Part shown: piece by piece, positions 1 through 6,007 of the stretch
Numbering within the stretch: position 1 is the stretch's first letter
Layout: each line of letters starts with the position of its first letter
DNA from: CAVPRW01 sp046727435 [NCBI: bacterium]
GTDB lineage: Bacteria; Tectomicrobia; Entotheonellia; J063
DNA: 8,174 nt
Assembly (NCBI GenBank): GCA_046727435.1
Contig: JBKPCR010000337.1
Coordinates: 1-8,174 of the forward strand
Reading direction: 5' to 3'
The notes under the pieces: model-generated
Seen by the model: only the letters and a program-made list of their open reading frames with translations
Databases searched by the model: none
Told to the model about the DNA's origin: nothing
Position numbers and translations under genes: made by a program

Positions 1-1176
1 GATCAACTCGCCGCGATCGATCGGCACATCGAACGTGAAGGCTTCCGGATCGGCGGTTTCGCGGTGTTCAGACAGTAACAGGTCGGAGGCAATCAACACC
101 GGGCATTGGTATTTTTCAGCGATGTTGAAGGCTTCAATAACGCTGTAATAGCAGTCGACGGCATCGACCGGGGCAAAGATAGCGCGTGGATATTCCCCTT
201 GCGAGGCCCCAAACAATTGATTCAGGTCGGCTTGCTCGGTCTTCGTTGGGAGACCGGTGGACGGTCCACCACGCTGGGCAGAAATAATCACTGCGGGCGT
301 TTCCGTCATGCCAGCCAGTCCCACCGCCTCGGTCATCAATGCGAAACCGCCCCCGGATGTGCCGCACATAGCGCGCGCCCCGACATGCCCAGCACCCACC
401 GTCATGTTCATCACCGCAATCTCATCTTCGGCCTGCTTCACCACCATGCCATGTCGTGGCCCATAGCGCACCAGCCAATGGAGAATCGACGACGCTGGGG
501 TCATCGGGTAGGCCGCGTAAAATTTGCACCCGGCCGCCAAGGCGCCCATGCCAAAGAGCTCATTGCCGGAGACGACCATACGCCGCTTGCCGCTCAGCTG
601 CCAGCGATAGTCGCGCTTGGCATAGCGTTCGACGGCATATTGGTAGCCTGCACTTGCCACCCCGACATTGGCATCGACGATCTTATCCCCTTTACGCCGG
701 AAGGTCTCACGCAGCATGCCTTCGAGGACATCGAAATCGAGGTCTAGCAACCATAGCAAACCACCCAGCAAGACGGTGTTTTGCATGATCGGATTGCGGC
801 CGAATTTCTCGCTGAGGTCCTTAACTGGGAAGGGATAAAGCACGACCCCCGGCTGTAGATCGTCTTGTGCGACCTGGAGCTTATCGCTGTTATACAGGAT
901 CCCACCGTTGGCATTAACTTCGGAGGTGTGCTGATTAAGCGTATCCTGGTTGAGCGCCATCATCAGGCTGAGATGATCGCCGTGGCATTCCACTTTTTCA
1001 TCGGCGATGCGCATCCGGAGCCATACATGTCCGCCACGGATGATCGATTGGTAACTATTGTAGACGAAGACGTGTAACCCCAAGCGGGCACACACCTTAG
1101 CCAGGGTATCACCGGTCGCGGCATTCCCATCACCGGCGGCCCCACCGATGCCTACAGTGACTTCCAGTCCATTCAT
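1..1176 (-). CDS. korA: 2-oxoacid:ferredoxin oxidoreductase, fused gamma/alpha subunit (KorA type), partial
   Basis: This is the first 392 residues of a subunit that, with a beta subunit, oxidatively decarboxylates a 2-oxoacid such as 2-oxoglutarate to acyl-CoA and reduces ferredoxin, using thiamine diphosphate in the cytoplasm. Seen in the translation: an N-terminal gamma domain with a glycine-rich GIGGAAGDG (9-17) and SIIRGGH (44-50), then the alpha domain from about residue 200 with YPMTPAS (223-229), which matches the family YPITPSS motif, QAEDE (248-252), and RGGPSTGLPTKTEQADL (302-318). The frame is open to base 1, so the C-terminal part and any korB lie outside to the left. An in-frame ATG exists at 1182, but AAGGGGA (1183-1189) abuts it and is spaced 6 bases from the ATG at 1176, so I chose 1176. 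The family call is firm; 2-oxoglutarate as substrate, rather than another 2-oxoacid, is inferred. Confidence 0.93.
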   Translation of the reverse strand, partial: MNGLEVTVGIGGAAGDGNAATGDTLAKVCARLGLHVFVYNSYQSIIRGGHVWLRMRIADEKVECHGDHLSLMMALNQDTLNQHTSEVNANGGILYNSDKLQVAQDDLQPGVVLYPFPVKDLSEKFGRNPIMQNTVLLGGLLWLLDLDFDVLEGMLRETFRRKGDKIVDANVGVASAGYQYAVERYAKRDYRWQLSGKRRMVVSGNELFGMGALAAGCKFYAAYPMTPASSILHWLVRYGPRHGMVVKQAEDEIAVMNMTVGAGHVGARAMCGTSGGGFALMTEAVGLAGMTETPAVIISAQRGGPSTGLPTKTEQADLNQLFGASQGEYPRAIFAPVDAVDCYYSVIEAFNIAEKYQCPVLIASDLLLSEHRETADPEAFTFDVPIDRGELI

Positions 1177-1197
1177 ACCCATTCCCCTTACTGTGCC

Positions 1198-1222
1198 ACG
1201 ATGTCGCGGTATCGTCCATCGT
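1198..1222 (-). promoter_or_regulatory. Stem-loop in the korA leader near the ribosome binding site
   Basis: ACGATG (1198-1203) and CATCGT (1217-1222) form a perfect 6-bp stem with a 13-base loop. In the korA mRNA this would lie about 9 bases before the Shine-Dalgarno AAGGGGA (1183-1189). It could affect translation, but the stem is short and may be chance. Confidence 0.25.
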
Positions 1223-1356
1223 ATAGAAGGGAGTTGAATTGTTACCCATAGCTGCAGGCTCTAGCGCCCGTGACCTTTGCCGCCTCTCGTAGTACAGCCG
1301 GGTAACGCAAGTGGCGCGCCAGACGTGAGACATGCTGATGGACCTTTCTGCAAGTT

Positions 1357-1385
1357 AATCTACACAAGTTTACGGCGAATGTAAA
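1357..1385 (-). promoter_or_regulatory. Sigma70-like promoter for korA
   Basis: On the minus strand TTTACA (1380-1385, 5 of 6 to the -35 consensus) is followed by exactly 17 bases and TAGATT (1357-1362, 4 of 6 to the -10 consensus). Transcription would start near 1350, giving a leader of about 174 bases before the korA ATG. The call rests on pattern match only. Confidence 0.5.
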
Positions 1386-1386
1386 C
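1368..1386. promoter_or_regulatory. Inverted repeat GTTTAC-N7-GTAAAC, possible operator over the korA promoter
   Basis: GTTTAC (1368-1373) and GTAAAC (1381-1386) are perfect 6-base inverted half-sites with a 7-base spacer. The right half-site covers the -35 hexamer of the predicted korA promoter and the left one sits in its spacer, which is where a repressor would block RNA polymerase. The regulator is unknown. TGTAAAC-like half-sites occur in LacI-family operators, but in a different spacing. Confidence 0.4.
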
Positions 1387-1437
1387 GTTCAATTGAGGCG
1401 CGTGCGGGTTGGTGCAGCAAGGGGACATACGGCGCCG

Positions 1438-1466
1438 TTGACACTCCCGTTGGGTTTCGATAGAGT
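1438..1466 (+). promoter_or_regulatory. Sigma70-like promoter for thiO
   Basis: A perfect -35 hexamer TTGACA (1438-1443) is separated by 17 bases from TAGAGT (1461-1466, 4 of 6 to the -10 consensus). Transcription would start near 1473, leaving a leader of about 125 bases before the thiO ATG at 1599. Confidence 0.6.
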
Positions 1467-1509
1467 AGAGCACCCCTCAGCGCTAGGGCGGGCACGCAGT
1501 GACCTGTCA

Positions 1510-1574
1510 GCGCTGCGCGACCGTCAGGAGCAGCGCCACGATACCGTCACACAGCCAGCGGCGAAAGCCGCCGG
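1510..1574 (+). promoter_or_regulatory. Structured thiO leader: two GC-rich hairpins, one capped by GAAA
   Basis: Two hairpins lie between the predicted thiO transcription start and its ribosome binding site. The first has a perfect 7-bp stem, GCGCTGC (1510-1516) with GCAGCGC (1530-1536), around a 13-base loop. The second has GCGGC (1558-1562) paired with GCCGC (1567-1571) around a GAAA tetraloop, and can extend by CC/GG (1555-1556 with 1573-1574) past one mismatch. It ends 10 bases before the Shine-Dalgarno AAGGA (1585-1589). The GNRA cap suggests RNA rather than DNA function, but I cannot match it to a named riboswitch; in particular it lacks the TPP-box sequence CTGAGA. Confidence 0.4.
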
Positions 1575-1598
1575 ACGCATGTAGAAGGATGAGCGGTC

Positions 1599-2732
1599 AT
1601 GGCAAGTACCAGGGACGTCGCCATTGTCGGCGCCGGGATCATCGGTTGTAGCATCGCATTCGAGCTGGCCAAGGCGGGGATGCAGGTCTGCGTGCTCGAG
1701 CGCGGGGGAATCGGCGAGGAGTCGTCCGCTGCCGCCGCAGGTATGTTATCGGGTCAGCATGGGGTGACCAATCTTGGCGCACGGTATCAATTGCACGTCG
1801 AGGCGCGTGAGCTGCACGGACGGTTGGCGGACGACCTGCGCGAACAGACAGGGATCGATGTGGGATTTTGCCGCTGGGGCCTGCTTGAATTATTGTTTAC
1901 GCCGGGTGAAGTACGCGCGGCAGATCGTTGCTGTGCAATCCAGACGCAGGCGGGGCTTCGGGTCGAGTGCCTCAGCCGTGAGGAGACACTGGCCCTAGAG
2001 CCCGCCCTCGCATCAGACCTCCAGGGAAGCATTCGTTATGTGGACGAAGCCCATGTGCATAATGGGCGACTCACCATCGCCCTGGCCGAAGCCGCGCGTC
2101 GAACCGGTGCGGAGTTCCGCAGCGGTGCGCCTGCCCTGGCCCTCATCCGCGAGCGGGAGCGCGTCGTTGGCGTACAAACGCCCACCGAGACGGTGTACGC
2201 CGAGGCCGTCATCGTAGCCAATGGAGCGTGGTCGAGCGATCTCATCCGACCGCTAGGCCTGATGCTGCCGGTCAAACCGATGCGTGGCCAGATGCTGGCG
2301 GTGCGCACGGTGCCACGCGTTGTGAGTCAGATCATCTACGGCCGCCATATGTACCTGGTGCCGCGCCCGGATGGCGAAACCCTGGTCGGCGCCACCGTCG
2401 AAGATGTAGGGTTTCGTAAAGAAGTGACGTTAGAAGGCTTGGAAGAATTGATTCAGGCTGGACGCCACATCGCGCCGGGGATGATGGGTCAGCCGGTGAT
2501 ACGGACCTGGGCTGGCCTGAGGCCAGGCTCTCCCGATGGCCTGCCGCTGGTCGGACCGGTGGCAGGGCAACCAGGGCTCATCCTTGCCGTCGGGCATCAC
2601 CGCAATGGCATCTTGCTGGGGCCCATGACCGGCGTGCTGGTGAAGCAATGGCTGGTCGATCATGTGCAGTCTCCACATCTGGATTTACTGCGTCCCGAAC
2701 GCTTCCCACTACGTGGGCCGGTAGAGGCGTAA
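1599..2732 (+). CDS. thiO: FAD-dependent glycine oxidase ThiO
   Basis: ThiO oxidises glycine with oxygen to iminoglycine and hydrogen peroxide; iminoglycine feeds thiazole formation in thiamine biosynthesis in aerobes. The 377-residue product is close to the Bacillus subtilis enzyme in length. Seen: dinucleotide-binding GAGIIG (11-16), an acidic residue E34 after the second strand for the FAD ribose, the DAO/ThiO segment SSAAAAGML (42-50), and the typical C-terminus with WAGLRPGSPDGLPLVGP (304-320) and GHHRNGILL (332-340). From my recollection of the B. subtilis active site (His244, Tyr246, Arg302, Arg329), H250, Y252, R308 and R335 fall at a constant offset of six, which supports true glycine oxidase activity. 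The start is fixed by AAGGA (1585-1589), 9 bases before the ATG. No other thi gene is in the window. It converges on a second DAO-family gene. A related small amine oxidase is the main alternative. Confidence 0.9.
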   Translation: MASTRDVAIVGAGIIGCSIAFELAKAGMQVCVLERGGIGEESSAAAAGMLSGQHGVTNLGARYQLHVEARELHGRLADDLREQTGIDVGFCRWGLLELLFTPGEVRAADRCCAIQTQAGLRVECLSREETLALEPALASDLQGSIRYVDEAHVHNGRLTIALAEAARRTGAEFRSGAPALALIRERERVVGVQTPTETVYAEAVIVANGAWSSDLIRPLGLMLPVKPMRGQMLAVRTVPRVVSQIIYGRHMYLVPRPDGETLVGATVEDVGFRKEVTLEGLEELIQAGRHIAPGMMGQPVIRTWAGLRPGSPDGLPLVGPVAGQPGLILAVGHHRNGILLGPMTGVLVKQWLVDHVQSPHLDLLRPERFPLRGPVEA

Positions 2733-2736
2733 TGCT

Positions 2737-2820
2737 GTTCCCTCTCCCGCTGGGAGCATGGGGGTCAGATTGCGTACCCAGGAGCGTTCCCTCTCCCTCC
2801 GGGAGAGGGTTAGGGTGAGG
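2737..2820. repeat. Palindromic intergenic repeat, one degenerate and one intact copy
   Basis: GTTCCCTCTCCC occurs twice, at 2737-2748 and 2786-2797. The second copy is intact: CCCTCTCCC (2789-2797), loop TCC, GGGAGAGGG (2801-2809), a perfect 9-bp stem, followed by TTAGGGTGAGGG. The first keeps only a 5-bp stem, CTCCC (2744-2748) with GGGAG (2752-2756). I know this hairpin with a GGGTGAGGG tail as a common dispersed repeat in many GC-rich bacterial genomes. Translated on the minus strand it gives the familiar false peptide HPNPLPEGEG. Sitting between two converging genes, it may act as a bidirectional transcription barrier, though it has no U-tract. Confidence 0.75.
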
Positions 2821-2848
2821 GCGGCCGCGGATGATCGAGCGGTTGATC

Positions 2849-3946
2849 TCAGGCCGAGGCCAGTACCCCAAACCGTTCGATGCGATAGTCCGCAAGTTCT
2901 GGGCTCGCTTGACCGGTGGTAATCTCTTGCGCCACCAATTGTCCCACTAAGGGTGCCAAGGTCACGCCGCTGTGTGTGACCGCCACATAAAAGCCGCTGA
3001 TGCCAGGCACCGGACCGACGATAGGTCGTTCATCCTGGGGCATCGGCCGCACCCCGATCTTCATGGTCTCCACATGCGCCTGGGCCAGCTCGGGCAGGAA
3101 GGCCGCGGCTCTGGCCAGCAGTTGCTGACCGCGCGTCAGTGACAGGTCTGTATCCTCTGTGTCCATGCTCCAAGATTCGCCCAAGAGGATGCGCCCGTCG
3201 GCTTGCTGACGGAGGTGAAGACTCGGGGTATGAATAACGGTACGTACCAGCGGTGGCAATGGCACGGTGAGCACAAGCGTACCCGGCTTGGGAAACATTG
3301 GAATACGGATCCCAGCCATGACGCCGATGGCAGCCGCGTCAGACCCTGCGGCATCGACCACGATATCGGCAGCGAGAACGCCAGAGGGGAGACGGGCGCC
3401 GGTTACATGGCCATTACGGATTTCCACCCCGACGAGACTGGTGTCGGTGCGGACTTCAACCCCAAGCGCCTGGGCACGCTGGAGCAGCGCCCTGATGACT
3501 GACGGCGGATGTGTCGCCCCATCAGAGGCGGCATAGCAGGCAGCTGTGAGCGTCGGGCGCACATGAGGCTCACGCGCCATGATCTCGTCGCGGCCGATCA
3601 TCTCCACCGCATGTCCCCAGCTCTGCAACTCCTGCACCCGGGCCTGCAACGCTTGGGCCGCATCTGGCTGGTCCACCCAGTGGATGCCACCGTGCCAATG
3701 CAACTCCATGTCGATGCCCAGCTCGTCAGGAAGTTGGCGATACAGCTCGACGCTGCGACGCGCGAAGTCGTAGTAGCTGCGCGTCGTCCGAGAAAACGCA
3801 TTCACCCAGGCAAAGGAGTTATTCGAGGTCTTGCGGCCGGGTTGTTCGCGCTCGAGTAACGTGACTTGCGCTCCGGCGCGCGCCAGATAGTATGTGATCG
3901 CTGCGCCCACGATGCCCCCTCCCGCCACCACAACCCGTTGTGCCAT
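2849..3946 (-). CDS. FAD-dependent DAO-family oxidoreductase (D-amino acid/sarcosine oxidase-like)
   Basis: The 365-residue product is a flavoprotein of the DAO fold that should oxidise the C-N bond of an amino acid or amine; the substrate cannot be read from sequence. Seen: AGGGIVG (8-14) and acidic E32 for FAD binding, the segment TSNNSFAWVNAFSR (40-53) where relatives contact FAD, and a C-terminal GVRPMPQDERPIVGP followed by VTHSGVTLAP, typical of broad FAD-dependent oxidoreductases near D-amino-acid dehydrogenases. It lacks the RNGILL signature of its ThiO neighbour. An ORF 18 codons longer begins at 4000, but the family starts just before the FAD strand and GGGAGGGG lies 6 bases before the ATG at 3946 (directly abutting another ATG at 3952), so I chose 3946. 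It is transcribed alone, convergent with thiO and divergent from the amylase gene. Whether it uses oxygen or a quinone is unknown. Confidence 0.88.
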   Translation of the reverse strand: MAQRVVVAGGGIVGAAITYYLARAGAQVTLLEREQPGRKTSNNSFAWVNAFSRTTRSYYDFARRSVELYRQLPDELGIDMELHWHGGIHWVDQPDAAQALQARVQELQSWGHAVEMIGRDEIMAREPHVRPTLTAACYAASDGATHPPSVIRALLQRAQALGVEVRTDTSLVGVEIRNGHVTGARLPSGVLAADIVVDAAGSDAAAIGVMAGIRIPMFPKPGTLVLTVPLPPLVRTVIHTPSLHLRQQADGRILLGESWSMDTEDTDLSLTRGQQLLARAAAFLPELAQAHVETMKIGVRPMPQDERPIVGPVPGISGFYVAVTHSGVTLAPLVGQLVAQEITTGQASPELADYRIERFGVLASA

Positions 3947-4015
3947 GTCCATCCCCTCCCAGATCCGCCTGCAGCCTGCTGGTTGTGATATCAACTCCAT
4001 TGCCTCGCCGCAGCC

Positions 4016-4044
4016 ACTGTAACATGGGGGTGCCGTGAAGTCTA
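4016..4044 (-). promoter_or_regulatory. Possible promoter of the DAO-family gene
   Basis: On the minus strand TAGACT (4039-4044) and TACAGT (4016-4021), each 4 of 6 to consensus, are separated by 17 bases. A start near 4009 would give a leader of about 63 bases to the ATG at 3946. Both hexamers are imperfect, so this is tentative. Confidence 0.35.
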
Positions 4045-4082
4045 GGGTTAAGGGGCGCCACGCCGCCCTTTCTCAAGCGCAT

Positions 4083-4094
4083 AGGTGATCACCT
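4083..4094. promoter_or_regulatory. Perfect 12-bp palindrome AGGTGATCACCT, candidate regulator site
   Basis: AGGTGATCACCT is a perfect palindrome in the gap between the divergent DAO-family and GH13 genes. A weak -10 (TAGATT, 4120-4125) lies 26 bases downstream with no good -35, so the palindrome would be centred near -43 of that start, a typical activator position. The binding protein is unknown. GH13 genes are often under sugar-responsive regulators, which makes the site plausible but no more. Confidence 0.35.
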
Positions 4095-4244
4095 GCTTTC
4101 TCCCACCCGAGCCTTCTGCTAGATTAGGTGCGGGTCAATCATGATACTCGCGCCAGCGACTTCCCTCACCCAGCCTTCGGAGAACTAACGAATTGGCTGA
4201 GAATAGGGGGAGCTTGCATCTCTTGTTCTTGGAGCCAGAGCCCT

Positions 4245-5723
4245 ATGGCTATTCTCACACCTGACTGGGTGAAGCACGCCATCTTTTATCAAATCTTTCC
4301 CGATCGCTTCGCCCGCAGTCCGCGCAGCACCCCCCCGTGCGGGATTCAGTTCAAGCCTTGGGGCAGTCCCCCGGAGCAGCAGGGCTTTCAGGGCGGCGAC
4401 CTCCTGGGGATCATCGACAAGTTGGATTACTTGCGGGCACTCGGCGTCACCGCACTGTACTTGACCCCCATTTTTGCCTCGGCCTCCAACCACCGTTACC
4501 ACACCTATGATTACTATCAGGTCGACCCCCTGCTCGGGGGCAATGCCGCCCTGCGGAAGCTCTTGGATGAGGCACACGACCGCAATATGCGGGTCGTCCT
4601 CGATGGGGTCTTCAATCATGCCAGTCGTGGCTTCTGGGCCTTTCATCATCTTCTCGAAAGTGGCGCAAACTCACCTTACCTCGACTGGTTCATCATCCGT
4701 GGCTGGCCCCTGCATGCCTATCCCGGTGACGTCAGGCATCCGCCCAACTACGACTGCTGGTGGGGGTTGCCGGCGCTGCCCAAGTTCAACACCCGCAACC
4801 CAGGGGTGCGGGAGTATCTGTTGGAGGTCGCCCGCTACTGGGTCGCGTTCGGCATCGATGGGTGGCGGTTAGACGTCCCCACCGAGATCGACGATGTCAG
4901 CTTCTGGCAGGAGTTTCGCCAAGTGGTGAAGACCGTCAATCCGGACGCCTACTTGTGCGGGGAAATCTGGCATCCCGCCGAGACTTGGTTGCAAGGGGAT
5001 CAGTTCGATGCGGTGATGAACTATCCGTTCAGTCGCGCCGTGTTGGGTTTCTGCGGGGCCCGGACATTGGTCCAGGGCTACCGACAGGGCAACTACCTAT
5101 TAACGCCGTTGACGGCAGCGCGTTTCGCTCGCCAGATCGACGAGCTTTATACGCGGTACGATTGGCAGGTAAACTACGCTCAGTTGAATCTGCTCGACAG
5201 CCATGATACCGCCCGGGCCCTTTGGATCGTGGGGGATGCGAAGAGTGCCCTCCGCCTGTGCGTGCTCTGCCAAATGACTATGCCTGGCGCACCCTGTATC
5301 TACTATGGCGATGAGATCGGTATGAGCGCCGCCAAAGACCCTTTCTGCCGTGCCGCCTTCCCCTGGCATGACCAGAGCCAATGGGACCACGACCTCCTGG
5401 CCTTCTACTGCCGGGTAACCGCCTTGCGACATCGTCACCCAGCCTTGCAAACGGGATCCTTCCAGCGCCTGCACGCCAGCGGCGGTGTGTATGCCTTTGC
5501 ACGGACGCTGCCGCAGCAGTGCATGGTGGTGATCGTCAACACGCACACGAGGACGGCCACCATGGACATCGACGTGACCGGAGTCGTGTCCACAGGGATG
5601 GTTTTTGAAGGCGTCTGGAATGGCGGGCGTTATGCAGTTAAGGGACAGCGATTGCACAGCGTCACCGTACCGGCGCGAGACGCCGAGGTCTTGGTCAGCG
5701 GCGACGGCGGGGTTGGATGCTAA
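4245..5723 (+). CDS. GH13 alpha-glycosidase (neopullulanase/cyclomaltodextrinase-like), no CBM34 domain
   Basis: A 492-residue alpha-amylase-family enzyme predicted to hydrolyse alpha-1,4 and possibly alpha-1,6 bonds in maltodextrins, cyclodextrins or pullulan. All GH13 regions are visible: DGVFNH (120-125), GWRLD with nucleophile D210, CGE with acid/base E240, and DSHDT with the transition-state aspartate D321. SNHRYHTYDYYQVDPLLGG (81-99) and LPKFN (178-182), comparable to the MPKLN fifth region, point to subfamily GH13_20. Such enzymes usually have an N-terminal CBM34 of about 100-120 residues; here the barrel begins at once (HAIFYQIFPDRF, 11-22), followed by a C-terminal beta domain from about 405. 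No signal peptide is seen, so it should act in the cytoplasm. A GTG at 4128 would add 39 residues unlike the family. I chose the ATG at 4245, preceded by GGAG at 4231-4234. No sugar transporter or glycogen gene is adjacent. Confidence 0.92.
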   Translation: MAILTPDWVKHAIFYQIFPDRFARSPRSTPPCGIQFKPWGSPPEQQGFQGGDLLGIIDKLDYLRALGVTALYLTPIFASASNHRYHTYDYYQVDPLLGGNAALRKLLDEAHDRNMRVVLDGVFNHASRGFWAFHHLLESGANSPYLDWFIIRGWPLHAYPGDVRHPPNYDCWWGLPALPKFNTRNPGVREYLLEVARYWVAFGIDGWRLDVPTEIDDVSFWQEFRQVVKTVNPDAYLCGEIWHPAETWLQGDQFDAVMNYPFSRAVLGFCGARTLVQGYRQGNYLLTPLTAARFARQIDELYTRYDWQVNYAQLNLLDSHDTARALWIVGDAKSALRLCVLCQMTMPGAPCIYYGDEIGMSAAKDPFCRAAFPWHDQSQWDHDLLAFYCRVTALRHRHPALQTGSFQRLHASGGVYAFARTLPQQCMVVIVNTHTRTATMDIDVTGVVSTGMVFEGVWNGGRYAVKGQRLHSVTVPARDAEVLVSGDGGVGC

Positions 5724-5734
5724 TGTCCACCCAT

Positions 5735-5771
5735 ACCAAGACGCAGTGCCATACTCGGCAGAGTCTTTGGT
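5735..5771 (+). terminator. Stem-loop downstream of the GH13 stop, possible transcript end
   Basis: ACCAAGAC (5735-5742) pairs with GTCTTTGGT (5763-5771), leaving one bulged T, and an inner TGCC (5747-5750) pairs with GGCA (5757-5760). The structure starts 12 bases after the stop codon. It has no U-tract, so it is not a classical intrinsic terminator; it may instead be an mRNA 3'-end or processing structure. Confidence 0.3.
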
Positions 5772-5842
5772 GCTAGTCATGGGGTAAAACCGTTGCCCCC
5801 TCACCGCATAGGATCGATTAGAGGCCTTGCTTGTGCCGAAAG

Positions 5843-5855
5843 CCGGAACTTCCGG
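5843..5855. promoter_or_regulatory. 13-base palindrome CCGGAA-C-TTCCGG
   Basis: CCGGAA (5843-5848) and TTCCGG (5850-5855) are perfect inverted half-sites around one base. The site lies about 100 bases upstream of the predicted -35 of the helicase gene. It could be a regulator site or hairpin; no regulator family is recognised. Confidence 0.25.
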
Positions 5856-5954
5856 GTTCCTGACCGTGTGAGGTGCCATCGACAGCAGCAGAGCCACCGG
5901 GGCGTCTCATCAACCGGTGATCATACTACAGAGGGCACGATCACTGATGTGTTA

Positions 5955-5984
5955 TTGACGAAACCCAGGCAAACCGATTAGAGT
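5955..5984 (+). promoter_or_regulatory. Sigma70-like promoter for the helicase gene
   Basis: TTGACG (5955-5960, 5 of 6) and TAGAGT (5979-5984, 4 of 6) are separated by 18 bases. Transcription would start near 5991, giving a leader of about 67 bases. The -10 hexamer is identical to that of the thiO promoter and its surroundings are also alike. Confidence 0.55.
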
Positions 5985-6007
5985 AGGAGCGACGTTGAGG
6001 CATTTCT

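Larger units (their letters stand above)
1177..1598. other. Divergent korA/thiO control region, 422 bases, no convincing gene
   Basis: This gap separates two divergently transcribed genes and holds one promoter for each direction, an operator-like inverted repeat and several hairpins, listed separately. Short open frames inside it (1393-1584 plus; 1130-1333 minus) resemble no protein I know. The minus-strand one is discussed as a possible leader ORF. Confidence 0.6.

Noticed and set aside
106-747. 213-codon plus-strand ORF
   Set aside because: It lies antisense inside korA, whose minus-strand frame is open and full of family motifs; the plus-strand translation matches nothing.
1198-1222. T-box leader, suggested by ATACCGCG on the minus strand
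   Set aside because: The T-box consensus is not matched around it, no specifier stem or terminator is seen, and korA is not a T-box-type target.
1393-1584. 63-codon ORF upstream of thiO
   Set aside because: It begins upstream of the predicted promoter, runs through hairpins, and has no recognisable features.
1555-1590. Cyclic di-GMP-I riboswitch, suggested by a GAAA-capped stem followed by GGACGCA
   Set aside because: The rest of the conserved core (including AAGCC after GACGCA and the second stem with a tetraloop receptor) is missing.
1473-1598. TPP riboswitch upstream of thiO
   Set aside because: Expected from gene function, but the conserved CTGAGA and the second TPP-box core are absent.
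2578-2895. 105-codon minus-strand ORF across the thiO 3' end
   Set aside because: Its HPNPLPEGEG segment is the well-known false translation of the CCCTCTCCC/GGGAGAGGG repeat, and the rest is a shadow of thiO.
4128-4244. GTG start at 4128 adding 39 residues to the GH13 protein
   Set aside because: The extra residues are unlike the family or a signal peptide, and the ATG at 4245 has a GGAG sequence and begins right before the barrel.
5100-5897. 265-codon minus-strand ORF
   Set aside because: It is antisense to the C-terminal half of the GH13 gene, which carries all catalytic motifs; GC-rich coding DNA often leaves such open antisense frames.
5793-5981. 62-codon ORF upstream of the helicase gene
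   Set aside because: No clear ribosome binding site, no recognisable features, and it ends in the predicted -10 element.
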